This document shows, piece after piece, positions 11,641 to 29,552 of a DNA stretch of 64,000 nt. The DNA comes from Amaranthus tricolor (Eukaryota > Streptophyta > Magnoliopsida > Caryophyllales > Amaranthaceae). Both the position numbers and the translations under genes were made by a program. The notes under the pieces were generated by a model. That model ran no database searches and was not told the DNA's origin. It saw only the letters and a program-made list of their open reading frames with translations. Position 1 is the first letter of the stretch. Each line of letters begins with the position of its first letter. Location: NCBI RefSeq assembly GCF_026212465.1, contig NC_080047.1, positions 41,280,422-41,344,421 of the forward strand, given 5' to 3'.

Positions 11641-12595
11641 CTAAAGTATGCATACCCCCATGGTGACCGTAATGATCCAAAACTGCCATGGGAACAATAA
11701 TTATAATAATCCAAACCAGAACGTTAACCCTTTTGGGTAACATAACCAAACGTCAACCCCTTTGGGTGACAAACACATAAATTGTCAATGTTCAATTAAT
11801 TCCTTTCAAATTATTTGAGTGTCTAATCCTTATGTGATTTACAAAGCCTTGATTAGAAATTAAACAACACTACTTGCACAGCCACATAAACAGTATGGTC
11901 TAAGCGTGTACCTTTAAGCGCTGCAACCAAACGATTTTTTTTTAACCACGATAGAAATTTCGCCCTCTTATGAATCGAGGTCCTAAATAACACACACACA
12001 AAACGATCACGTATTAGAACGTGTTTACACATTTAATCCACTCCTTACTACTAAGATATCACTAAGACTTGATAATTTTAATTGTTTACATCCAATTCCC
12101 AATGGATCCAAATTTCAAATTCTGACCGGAAATTTTAAGGGCCATTTCAGACAGATTAGAAAATTCGCGTTCGAAATACATCAATTACCTTGGGTACCAA
12201 ATTTCATAATTTCTAACATCCAATTACTTTTTTAATTATTTTAAGCGGTTAACGAGTTTTTAGCGCATCGGTACAATAAACAACAACGGAACATGACTAA
12301 CACTTCCGGGTTGACACCAACACCGAGGCAGAAACTGCTGCTGCCCGAAATATATATATAGATATTTTTTTATTATCATTATTATTATTATTATTATTAT
12401 TTTATATATACATTATTCAAATGATTAATCCTTTAAATCCCATGACCAAAATACATCTAACAAGACCACATTCACAAAATCCTTCAAGGAACTTAAAATT
12501 TCATATATTATGATAATTAAATTAAATACTTAATTCTCTTAACAAATTAAAATTTTGTAGAGAATCATAAAACCAAACCATCCTTTTTAAATCAA

Positions 12596-12822
<227 letters not shown>

Positions 12823-13869
12823 ACAATCCTTCAAACAAATCAAATTTTGCTAAAGGATTTATAAATTTTTTGGATGACTATATTACTTAATCCATACCAT
12901 TTAAATTTCATCTAACAAATTGAAATTTTGTTAGAGAAAAGTAGACCATGAGAAATTTATTTAAATATCAATATAACTTTAAATACTTAATTCTTGTAAC
13001 AAATATAAATTTTGTTAAAGAATATTGATCATGAAGTTCCTTTTCTTAATCCTCTTAACAAATTTTATTAAAGGATTATTAGAGAAAATTTTCATATATA
13101 AAAGAAAAATATTCAATCCTCCTATAAGTCATAGGATATCATCATACATAAAATATATTGTATATAAAATCTATAATTAACAATTCAATTAAACTTACCC
13201 TTCGATCAAAAGATTGGATGGAACAACAAGAAAATTTTTTTTTCTTTTGAAGTGCCAAAATCAAGGAGCACAAGGGAAGAATTTTTCTGATTTTTTTGTG
13301 TTTACTTTGAGGTTTTGAAATGTGAGGAATTCAAATGATGTTTAGGATAAATAGGGAAATTAAGGATCAACTTAATTAAGCCATAATACACCATTATGAG
13401 AGGAGTTACAAGACTCCTCCCATACCTCCCAAACCGGCTGCCCCCCTTCACCTCCTTTCCATTAATATTTTTTTATTATAATTATTCTATTGTAATAAGT
13501 AATGTTAAATCGGAAAAAGAATACTACGCGATAACAACGTACGCGATAAAACACGTTACCGTTAATTACATTTTTGTTTTTATATTTAATTTACCTTATT
13601 TCTTATAATTATCTATGTAAAATAATATAATTTAATAATACTTATTTATTTTATTTTATTATATTTTCTTTTTAAACCAGATAAATTACGGGGTGTTACA
13701 GACTACCCCCCTTAAAAGAAGTTACACCCTCGTAACTTGCACAGCAACGAAAAACGCAGGACACACATACTATCATAACACCACACTTGCAAAAGACAAG
13801 ACAACAAGCCAAAGAGGTTTATCATCACTCGCGCGAAATTCCTATCGCCCTCTACCCCCCTTAAAGGAG

Positions 13870-16839
13870 TTACGTCCCCGTAACGCGACTAACCTGGAAG
13901 AGGTGAGGGTACTTTTCCCGCATAGAGTCTTCAATTTCCCATGTAGCCGCTTCACGCTCGTGATTTGACCACAGGACCTTTACCATAGATATATCCTTCC
14001 GTCGTGTACTACGGACCTTCTTGTCCAAGATTCGAATCGGTTGCTCAGAGTAAGACAAGGATGCATCCAATTCTAAAGGTTCAAGATCTAAGACATGAGT
14101 GGCTGCGGCATGATACGGCTTTAACTGAGACACATGAAATAGATCATGTACTTTTTCCAAATAGTTTGGAAGGGCTAACCGATACGCCATTCTATCCACA
14201 CGTTCCAATGATTCATATGGCCCTATGAATCGAGGGCTCAACTTTCCACGAGCACCAAAACGTACTACTCCGCGCATGGGTGATACGCGAAGTAATAGCT
14301 GCTCTCCCACGGTGAACTCTTCTGGTCGTCGCTTCAAATCCGCGTAAGACTTTTGATAATCTTGTGTCGCTTTCAAGCGATCCCTTATTAACTTCACTTT
14401 TTCCGTCATCTGGAACAACAATTCAGGTCCCAAGGTCACTGCTTCGGCGAAATCATCCCAATAAACCGGACTATGACAACGACGTCCATACAAAGCTTCG
14501 AAAGGAGCCATCTGTATGGATGCCTGATAACTGTTATTGTAAGAAAATTCGACCAGATCCAAGTGTTCATCCCATGACCCTTGCCATTCCATGGCAATAG
14601 CACGCAACATATCTTCTAATATCTGATTCGTCCGTTTCGTTGGCCCATCCGTCTGCGGATGGAAAGATGTACTATAAAGCAACGTAGTACCCATTGCCTG
14701 TTGTAAGGTTTGCCAAAAATGTGACAGATACCGTGTATCTCTATCGGACACAATAGTACGGGGCACACCGTGGAATCGCACGGCATACTTACTGTAAGCT
14801 CGAGCCAATTGTTCCATCCCCCAACGACAGTTCATAAGGATGAAACGTGCTGATTTAGTTAAACGATCAACTATGATCCATAATGCATCATTACCTGCCT
14901 TCGTCCGAGGTAACCCCACAACAAAGTCCATAGAGATATCATCCCACTTCCACACCGGTATCTTAAACGGTTGTAGTAACCCTCCTGGTCTCTTATGCTC
15001 ACTTTTAACCTTCTGACAGATCAGGCAGCGCGAGACATATTCTGCAATATCCTTCTTCATTCCGGACCACCAAAACATTAACTTAAGATCTTGATACATC
15101 TTGTCACCACCCGGATGGACTGAAAATTTCGTACAATGCGCTTCGTCCAAAATATGTTCCTTCAAAGATTCCTCCCCCGTCGGCAAACACCAACGACCAT
15201 TGAACCTCAAGCTTCCATCTACCAGAACAAAGAATCCCTCCGCTTTTCCTTCCTGTGCCTTTTCCTTTAACTTCAAAAGTTTCGGGTCTTTATCCTGGGA
15301 ATTCAAAATTTCTTCAAAGAACGAAGGTCGAATAGCCAAGGCATTCAGACACCCCTGTAATTCACCTTTACGTACCACTTCCAAATTTAATCTAGCAAAA
15401 TCCCGATGCAACTCTTCAATTCCGCCCAAGGCGGATAATGAGTGATTGGACTTCCTACTCAACGCATCAGCTACTAAGTTTGCTTGTCCCTCATGATATA
15501 TGAACTCCAAATCATAATCTGTCATCAACTCTAGCCACCGACGTTGCCGCATGTTTAAATCGGGCTGAGTGTAGAGATACTTCAGACTCTGATGATCAGT
15601 GTAGATCCTACATTTGACGCCATACAAGTAATGCCGCCATATTTTGAGAGCAAACACTATACCAGCTAACTCCAGATCATGGGTAGGATGATTAACTTCA
15701 TGTACTTTCAATTGTCGTGAGCAATCACCTTACGGTCCTGCATCAGTACACAACCCAAACCTTTCTTCGATGCGTCACTGCAAACATTATAATCCAACTT
15801 TGGGTCAGGTAAAGTAAGAACAGGGGCCGTAGTTAACCTTTCCTTCAAAGTCATGAAGGCCTGTTCACACTCATCAGTCCACACGAACTTCTTCTCTTTC
15901 TTCATCAACGAAGTCATAGGCCGAGCAATTCGTGAGAAATCTTTGACAAAACGACGGTAATACCTAACCAAGCCTAAGAAACTTCGTACTTTGGTGACAT
16001 TCTTTAGTGACGACCAGCTTCGAACTGCCTCTACTTTCGCCGGATCCACCAAAATACCCTCTTTAGAAACAAAATGACCCAAAAATGATACATTTTCCAA
16101 CCAGAACTCACACTTTGACAATTTTGGGTACAACGTGTTTCCTCGCAGAGTTTGCAGGACTAAACGTAGATGTTCCTCGTGTTCATTCCGGTCTTTCGAA
16201 TAGACCAATATGTCATCAATAAAGACCACCACAAACTTATCCAAAAACGCACTAAATACTTGATTCATCAAATACATGAATGCAGCTAGAGCATTTGTTA
16301 ATCTAAAAGGCATCACAGTGAACTCATAATGCCCATAACGGGTTCGAAAAGCTGTTTTATATATATCTCCTTCAGCTATTCTTAACTGGTGATAACCCGA
16401 TCTTAAATCAATTTTTGAAAAGATCCCAGCTCCTCTCAATTGATCAAATAAATTGTCAATGCGGGGTAACGGGTACTTGTTCTTAATGGTCACCTTATTT
16501 AGTTCCCTATAATCAATACATAATCTCAAACTGTCATCCTTCTTCCTTACAAAAAGAACTGGAGCCCCCCCAAAGGGAATCACTAGGTCGGATATAACCC
16601 TTGTCCAATAATTTGTCAAGCTGAGACTTTAGTTCCTCCATCTCCTTTGGAGCCATACGATAAGGGGCCTTAGAAATCGGTCCCATCCCAGGCACCAAGT
16701 CTATTGTGAAATCAATTTCCCGTTGAGGTCGCATGCCGGGAATTTCATCAGGGAAATTATCTAAAAATTCATTCACCACCGCAATATTCTTAGGATCTTT
16801 CTCCTTTTTCCCCACTTGGCTGATATGACATAAGTACAC
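13870..16839 (-). pseudogene. Ty3/Gypsy chromovirus pol: RT, RNase H, integrase, chromodomain (broken)
   Basis: RT has the FIDD catalytic motif ([13 protein letters not shown]) and the [12 protein letters not shown] block. RNase H has TDHQSLKYL and the ADALSRK end. Integrase has the HHCC finger and the DDE core. A C-terminal chromodomain-like block ends in [20 protein letters not shown], which points to a Tekay/Del-type chromovirus. Breaks: one extra base in a G-run (plus C7 at 16565-16571) before the RT; a small deletion at 15705-15715 between RT and RNase H; a stop at about 16853 upstream of the first RT piece. The third integrase acidic residue, 35 residues after the second Asp, is Lys instead of Glu. 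The copy is therefore dead on several counts. Confidence 0.92.
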
Positions 16840-16871
16840 AGGGTGTCCTTACCTCATGAGTCTTTGCAATT

Positions 16872-18225
16872 CTAAGGTCGACACCAAATTCGTCCGGGGT
16901 CCTTTCTGAAATTTCCGATATCTAACCTTCCCCCTCTTGGTCCTTCTAGCGACACTCTCTGCTCCCTACATTCTATAGTGACTTTATATTTTCCTAACCA
17001 GTCCATCCCCAAAATGACCTCTAAGCCTTCCATATCTAACACATACAAGTCACTAGGAAAGATGACCTTCCCTATTCTTAAGGGCACTTCCTTATACAAT
17101 CTATCACAATTGTACAATCTTCCCGATGGAACGGCCACTGTACAAGAAACTTTTTCAAATGTTCCTAAATTCAACTCCTCTACTTTACTCTTTGCAAGAA
17201 ATGAACATGTAGCTCCCGAATCAAATAATACATTCACAGCTATTGAATGAATGGCGAACGTACCTGTAACCACATCCGTCACCTGGTCAGTTTCTCTTGC
17301 ACTGACCGCGGATACTCTTCCATTAGCCGGCTGTGCATTCATTCCTCCCACTTGATTTCCCCCACGATGCATTTCTGACTCTTCAACTCGGTTCCCATCT
17401 ATCCGGCCTTGTCCCCCATTAAAAGGCCGCTGAAACCTCTGACCAGCGTTGCCACGATTTCCATTCCCGTACTGTCGGCTGACTTGACTGCCGGTGTTGT
17501 TTGAATTCTGTTGCCGGTGCTGCCCACCCGGCTGTTGACTTCCACTCCCTTTCTTGATGTAGCATTCATAGTCCCTATGTCCCCTTTTGTGACAAAAATT
17601 ACATTCAACCAAATTCCCATCACAATCCTTTCCAGGATGGTTTCCCCTGCATCTCATACAGAAATACTTCCTTTCATTGCCATCTCGGTCTAGCAATGGC
17701 TTAGCAGGCTTCGCGTCTCCCTTAAACCCAAAATTTGTACTAGACCTACTTCCCTGAAAATTTTCGAAAGTTTTAGCTTTCTTATGATAAAAGTCCGACG
17801 AACTCCCTGATGTCTGGCCTACAATCTCCATCCTCTTCTCAGGGACCTTACCCTTCTCTTTTTCCTTCTCCTTCCTCAGAATGTTCCCTATTTGAGACGC
17901 ACGCTTGTACATCTGTTCCAGGGTGTTATAGCGGTCTCTCTCAATATGTTTTTGAATGTCATATGACAATCCCAGTTCAAATCGTTGTACTTTTTTCTCC
18001 TCAGTGGGAACATTGTCAGGACAGTACTGAATATATTCCATAAACTTTCGGTAATATTCATCAACAGTCATGTCTCCCATCTCCAAACGAGCGAACTCGT
18101 TTGACTTATCCTTTCTCCCGTGCAAAGGGTAGAATTTCTCTCGCATAGTCCTTTTAAACAAATCCCAATTAAAGGCTCCATCAGCTTGTTCTAATAACCC
18201 AAATCTACTATTTGCTCTGATACCA
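16872..18225 (-). pseudogene. Gypsy gag-protease, 5' truncated
   Basis: The gag retrotransposon domain (FARLEMGDMTVDEYYRKFME and QRFELGLSYDIQ) is followed by a Cys-rich zinc-knuckle region (CNFCHKRGHRDYEC) and an aspartic protease with LFDSGATCSF and the VILGMDWL flap-side block. The frame stays open upstream of the first Met at 18161 into the Copia primer site, so the gag N-terminus, leader and 5' LTR are missing. Toward pol, a frameshift at about 16925 and an in-frame stop near 16853 separate protease from RT. Confidence 0.88.
18214..18225 (-). other. Copia tRNA-Met primer binding site
   Basis: The minus strand reads TGGTATCAGAGC immediately inside the right LTR, complementary to the 3' end of initiator tRNA-Met as in many plant Copia elements. 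The next bases, read as codons, continue into Gypsy gag. Confidence 0.8.
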
Positions 18226-18407
18226 TGAAGAAAATCATAATGTGGAAATAAAAATTGATTTTGATTTTGAATACTTGATTTGTATTGAATGAATAATGGT
18301 AATTACATTAGGATATATACACAAATTAGTGAAGTAAATATACAAAAGGAATAAAATAAATAACAAGTTTCCTAAAGTATATTTAGGAAATATTCTATGT
18401 TCCTACA
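18226..18407 (-). repeat. Copia 5' LTR
   Basis: The 182-bp sequence starts TG and ends CA on either strand and pairs with 8557-8740. It adjoins the primer site. Confidence 0.82.
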
Positions 18408-19030
18408 TATTAGGCTGTGATAATTCGTCACATAATTTCACTGCGGTCCACTCGTATGGACACGGGAGACCCGTGGGCTCGGGCCTACAAACCCACGAAT
18501 CAAGAGCGTTGACTTGCACATATACTTGGTGAGGTTCATTGTTTCTCAAAACATATGGTAGTATGAAGATTAGTTTATCCACTATATATGCAAGTCAACA
18601 ACCCACTATTTTATTGATGTGAGATCTTTTCTTATATGTGAAGTATTTTCAACAGTATAATTTTGACCTAAATTCAACCCATTATTAATCACATTATATC
18701 GGTAGACCTATTTTAATTAATTAGGTCTAAAGTCTCAACAAAACTCACTTATTTTCGGTTAAAATCAAGTCGAATTAACAGGTCAGATCAATTTTTGCCA
18801 AATCAAGGTTTGAGGTCAGTTGAGGTTAAAATTATTTAGATTTGAGAAATCAACTTTGTAATTAAATATGGAGATTATCAAATGTTAATTAAATATAAAA
18901 AACATAAACAATAAAAGAAATTATTTAAAAAAGTATTTTGTTTGTCTAATTTAATTAGGATTAGGACTCAGAGTAATAAACACGACTTGAGAATTGAGAT
19001 TTGAGGAATCAACTTTGTAATTAAATACTC
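18408..19030. other. Intergenic between retroelement and kinase gene
   Basis: No gene recognised. A GC-richer patch at 18440-18500 (GACACGGGAGACCCGTGGGC) stands out and may be an old repeat fragment. The kinase promoter must lie near the right end, but no firm TATA box was assigned. Confidence 0.4.
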
Positions 19031-19481
19031 AAATACTGTTCACTCTTCAGATTTCAGACTGCTACTTCTGTGCTTCCACAGTTGAACTTGTGTTGTGGGC
19101 TGTGGCTATTTTCTCACCTCTTTCTCTTCATCTACTCTTTACTCTTTAGTGTATATTAACATTCTTCTTCTCTTTTTCCCTTCTTCCCTTGTTGTTTTTC
19201 ATCCTCTTTATTCTAATCTTTCTTCTTATAGCAACCACTTTTTTCTTCTTCTTTGTTTTCATTTAAAAGTTCCATTCTTTGTAGAATTAATGCAAAGTTA
19301 AGGTACAGATACATGTTTTTAAGTTCATATCTGTGGTTAAAATCTGAACTTTATGCTAAAATCTGTTAATTTTTAGCAGGTGTTCATTGAAATTTCACGC
19401 CCAAGAATAGATCCTAGAAGACCCTTCTTGGGGTTTTAGTCTTTTGTTGATTTTTTTGGGTTTTGGTACTTTGATTTCAAA

Positions 19482-25742
<6,261 letters not shown>

Positions 25743-26951
25743 ACTTATGTTATAACACACTATATGGTTTCCTGTCTTTAAATATGTGATCTATAGGAAC
25801 TTTATGTGTGCGTGTGCATGTATATTTACGAGGGTGTGGTTTCGTTGAATGAAATTGTGAATTTTTTGTTACGAGCTTGCGGGTTTAAACTTTTTGATTG
25901 AAATTGTTGTAACTTGTAAAGAAATGGTTGTTGCTTGTAGTGTCTGATGATGAAATATTGTGCTGTAATCTTTTGCTGAGATCAATATGTATGAATGTGT
26001 CATACAGAAATTTTCTGTTCTAATGCAAGGCATTTCCTTGAAAGTCAACATTTGGTCGAAGGTATTACTACTACAGTCTCTAAACTTTACATTTGATCAC
26101 AAATATTACTCCCTTCGTCCATCTGATATAACAATATTTGACTTAATATGTGAGAGCTTTTTGAGTTAAATAGTAGTATTTACTTTAGAAGTAAAGCAAA
26201 ACAACTAAAATTTATATAAAGAGGTAAAGTATTGTACATGTATGATCTAGGTGAATTCAGGGTATTAGTATAGGATGGGGCTGAACATTCATGCATGTGT
26301 GCTGAACTAAATGATCTATTATTCTTCTGTGTTATATGTTATATACTATTAAATATATATAAGGTTTTTAATCAACTGACTCGTATAATGGCCTAAGTAG
26401 ACCCGAGTCTAGATTATAAAAGCTAATTATTTGGGGTGGTGGAAATACAATTATTATCTAGATTCTAAGTTTGCTTTCCGGATGTCAGGCCTCTTTTTAG
26501 AAAGTTTGCATTTAAATTCTATTTTGCATCTAATTTAGAGTTGGGACACACCAGAAAAAATCAATGCTTTGATGAAAAAAGCACACATAACATAAATGAT
26601 GTCTAGGATACCTCTTATTAATTATTTAACAATAAATTCAAAAAATATCATTCACAATGCATGATCACACACTATCAAGTTTAAAGTTTCCACTTTTAAT
26701 AGAAACACCAACCCGAATATATGAAGACCTGACTCAAGCGCTCGCAAACTCTAATTACTTCCTATGTATCCTCCCCATATTCTAATGCTGGTTTTAGTTC
26801 CTACATAGCCCACAATATTAGTAAAAGAACCCTAGCTAAGGTCATTAGGTGTTCCAATCCCATGTATCAAACAGAAAAACACGAATATACCCCCGAACTA
26901 GTCTGCTCAAACAAGTAAGAGCATCGGTTGAACGATCAGACACAATACGCT
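25743..26951. other. 3' flank of NEK and intergenic DNA
   Basis: The kinase 3' UTR probably covers the first 200-300 bp. A Stowaway-like end (ACTCCCTTCGTCCATCTGAT) is at 26109. Otherwise nothing is recognised. Confidence 0.4.
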
Positions 26952-26959
26952 GCTACTGG

Positions 26960-27580
26960 TAGGGGTGTGCAAAAAAATCCGATCCGGATTACCCGGTATC
27001 CAGTTTTCAAAACCGGATAATTCACCCGGCTTTTGTAAAGCGGATAATCCGGATCGGGTACCCAGTTTTTAAACCGGGTACCGGATCCGGATCCGGGTCA
27101 CATATTTTTGGAAACCGGGTACCCGGTATCTGTTTTTTTTTTTTAATTACTTTTTCATAAATAAAATAATAATGGTGTCTATTAAGCTAATTTTGGGTTG
27201 AATCTTAATATAATTTATCTCCCGTGGATAAATTTTTTTTGTATAATTGTTCTTACTTAAACCAATGTGTAACAATATTATTCTTGAATTTTCTTCATTT
27301 TTCTTTTATGACTAATTAACCTAAATATTTTTAAAGAGTTAGTATTTGAATTTTATGTAAAAAAATATTTTAAATAAAAATAGAGATAAAAACGCATAGT
27401 TGAACCAAAAAAGACAAAAAAAATAAAAAAATAAAAAAACCTTCTAAGAAAACCGGGTATCCGGTTTCCGACCCGATTTAAACCGGGTCGGAACCGGATC
27501 ACAATTTCAGGTACCCGAAAAAGCGGGTACCCGGATTTCCGGATCCGGGTCGACCCGGTACCCGGTTTTGAACACCCCTA
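26960..27580. mobile_element. Non-autonomous hAT element with perfect 8-bp target duplication
   Basis: The 621-bp element begins TAGGGGTGTGCAAAA and ends TTTTGAACACCCCTA, imperfect terminal inverted repeats of the hAT type. It is flanked on both sides by GCTACTGG (26952-26959 and 27581-27588). About 180 bp at the left end and 130 bp at the right end are packed with CCGGGTACCCGG / GGATCCGG motifs, unlike the AT-rich middle. No transposase frame is present, so it would need an enzyme supplied elsewhere. Confidence 0.93.
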
Positions 27581-27588
27581 GCTACTGG

Positions 27589-28135
27589 TGTCTATTGCAG
27601 GTGTTGTTGTTGGGCTTGGTCTGAGACACCCAATTAGACACCCAATCCGCATGACTTGACATAAGCTTGACTCTAACTAGAGCATTATTCGCCAAAATTT
27701 CACCTGAATTTAATATGATTCGACCTAAAGCGATCCAATTAAGAAAAACTCACCCTATGTCAACAAGAACTCAATTACCTCTAAGTGTAACCAATTTGAA
27801 CCCAATTTGGTTTTGTTCACCTTTATTTTGACCCATACTTAACCTTGACCTAAATAGATATTACTGGATTATTCACTCAAAATCAAAATGACTTGGACCA
27901 TATATAATTCAACCTTTTAAGACACAAAATACTCAAACCCTCAAATGTTCTTGATCTCAATAACCTCATTGTAATTGATATCTACTACAAGAAGATAAGT
28001 ATGCCAAAAAACCACTTGTCAGTAACCTGCATCCTCTTCAAATGGTGGTCTAACACTAGTAAGAGTAATCTGAGTGTAATTCTAATTTGTATTTGACCCC
28101 ACCCGAGAGCAACCTATGCTGGTAAGAAATTAAAC
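27589..28135. other. Intergenic, nothing recognised
   Basis: No open frame of note, no RNA gene and no repeat boundary seen. Confidence 0.4.
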
Positions 28136-28395
28136 AACAAGTCTTGTATGTGATCGTCTTATCATGATACAAACTTATATAATTAGTCCATTTATCTAGT
28201 TGATCATTTAAGATTGTAAGTGATAGCTTTAAGTTTATATATAAGTATCACTCTAAGACTATAAGAAGTAATCACTTAAAAACTGTAACTGATCACTTTA
28301 AAGTTATATATGATAACTTTAAAATAGTAAATGTACATTGAGTCAATCGAATAAAATTGGTCTCATTGTGAGACTGTCCCATATAAAAATTTGTG
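28136..28395. mobile_element. MITE of the 'GAGAC..GTCTC' family, copy 2
   Basis: The left end is CAAGTCTTGTATGTGATCGT and the right end GGTCTCATTGTGAGACTGTC; the interior repeats TAAGTGATCACTTTAAA-like phrases. Confidence 0.6.
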
Positions 28396-28969
28396 TAAAT
28401 TAAAAGAATAGAAAATAAAATCCAACATGTATCAAACTAGTAAACAAGGTGGACAATTTGTTGAAAATAGGAGAGGTTGATTCTATAAAAAATTTGTGTA
28501 CAAGAACATAATTCAAATTGCAATACCTTGGTAGACAAGTAGCCATACAGTATTTTGTAATGTACTCTAATGTAGAGATTGACCTTACAACCATGCAAGC
28601 CTACATGTGTTTACAAGAAAGCCTAAAAACAAGAGTACTCCTTAAGTGAAGTCTTTTTATTGGTACACCATTAATAATCCTTTTCTATGTGTTTTAGTCA
28701 TCAATTAACCTAATTTGACATAAAAAAGTGCACACCTTATCTATTAGAAGTATTTCTTTGAGAATGTACCAAATTATACTAATTTGTCTTTTAAAGGAAT
28801 TCCATGCAAACAAATTAAATTTCTCATGAATGGTAGTTAATAGAAGATAAAATGGTAAGAAAATACTCATAAATTAGGTCACAATGTAGAACAAAGCTTG
28901 TGTTTTGCAAAATAATAAATAAAATACAAAAGTATTTTTTTAGGCTGAGTAAATTTTAAATGGCACAAA

Positions 28970-29140
28970 TTCTTAATAAGACGGTCTCATGGTAATACTA
29001 TCTTTATTGGTTGACCTATATACATTTAGTTTATTAAAGTGATCAATTATAATTCTAAATTAACCAATTAGAGAAATGCGCTAATTATATAAATGGGCTC
29101 TTCTCATGGTGAGACGGTTTCGTACAAGATGAATTGTTTC
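28970..29140. mobile_element. MITE of the 'GAGAC..GTCTC' family, copy 3
   Basis: The left end is AATAAGACGGTCTCATGG and the right end CTCATGGTGAGACGGTTTCG; the interior contains TTAAAGTGATCAATTATAA and GAGAAATGCGCTAATTATAT. Confidence 0.65.
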
Positions 29141-29552
29141 AATGGACACATAAAAAAAGTTGAAATTATCTATGTATTTTCAACGGATAGATGATAAGTT
29201 GAAATTACCTTATATTAGAAATAGTTATAATTCAATTGCTACACAAATTAGTGGTGCTTGGAAAATTTAGTAGATTGACTAAATTAAGTAAATAATTTAT
29301 GCCTTTAGCTAAGAGGGTCGATGATACATATTTCAAATGTTAATCTCTTAGAACCAAAAGTGTATCCATGCATAGACTTTAGGATCACTCTAAAACTAAC
29401 AACACAACAAACAAATTAAGTCTATGTAGCTAGTTTCTTTTTTACCTAATCATTTGGGATACATCCTATTTAAGGTTCTTCTATTATTGCAAGTTTCATA
29501 ATCATTCTCATAATATACTACTAGTCTCAATTAGCTTCTTAGTTTGCCAACT

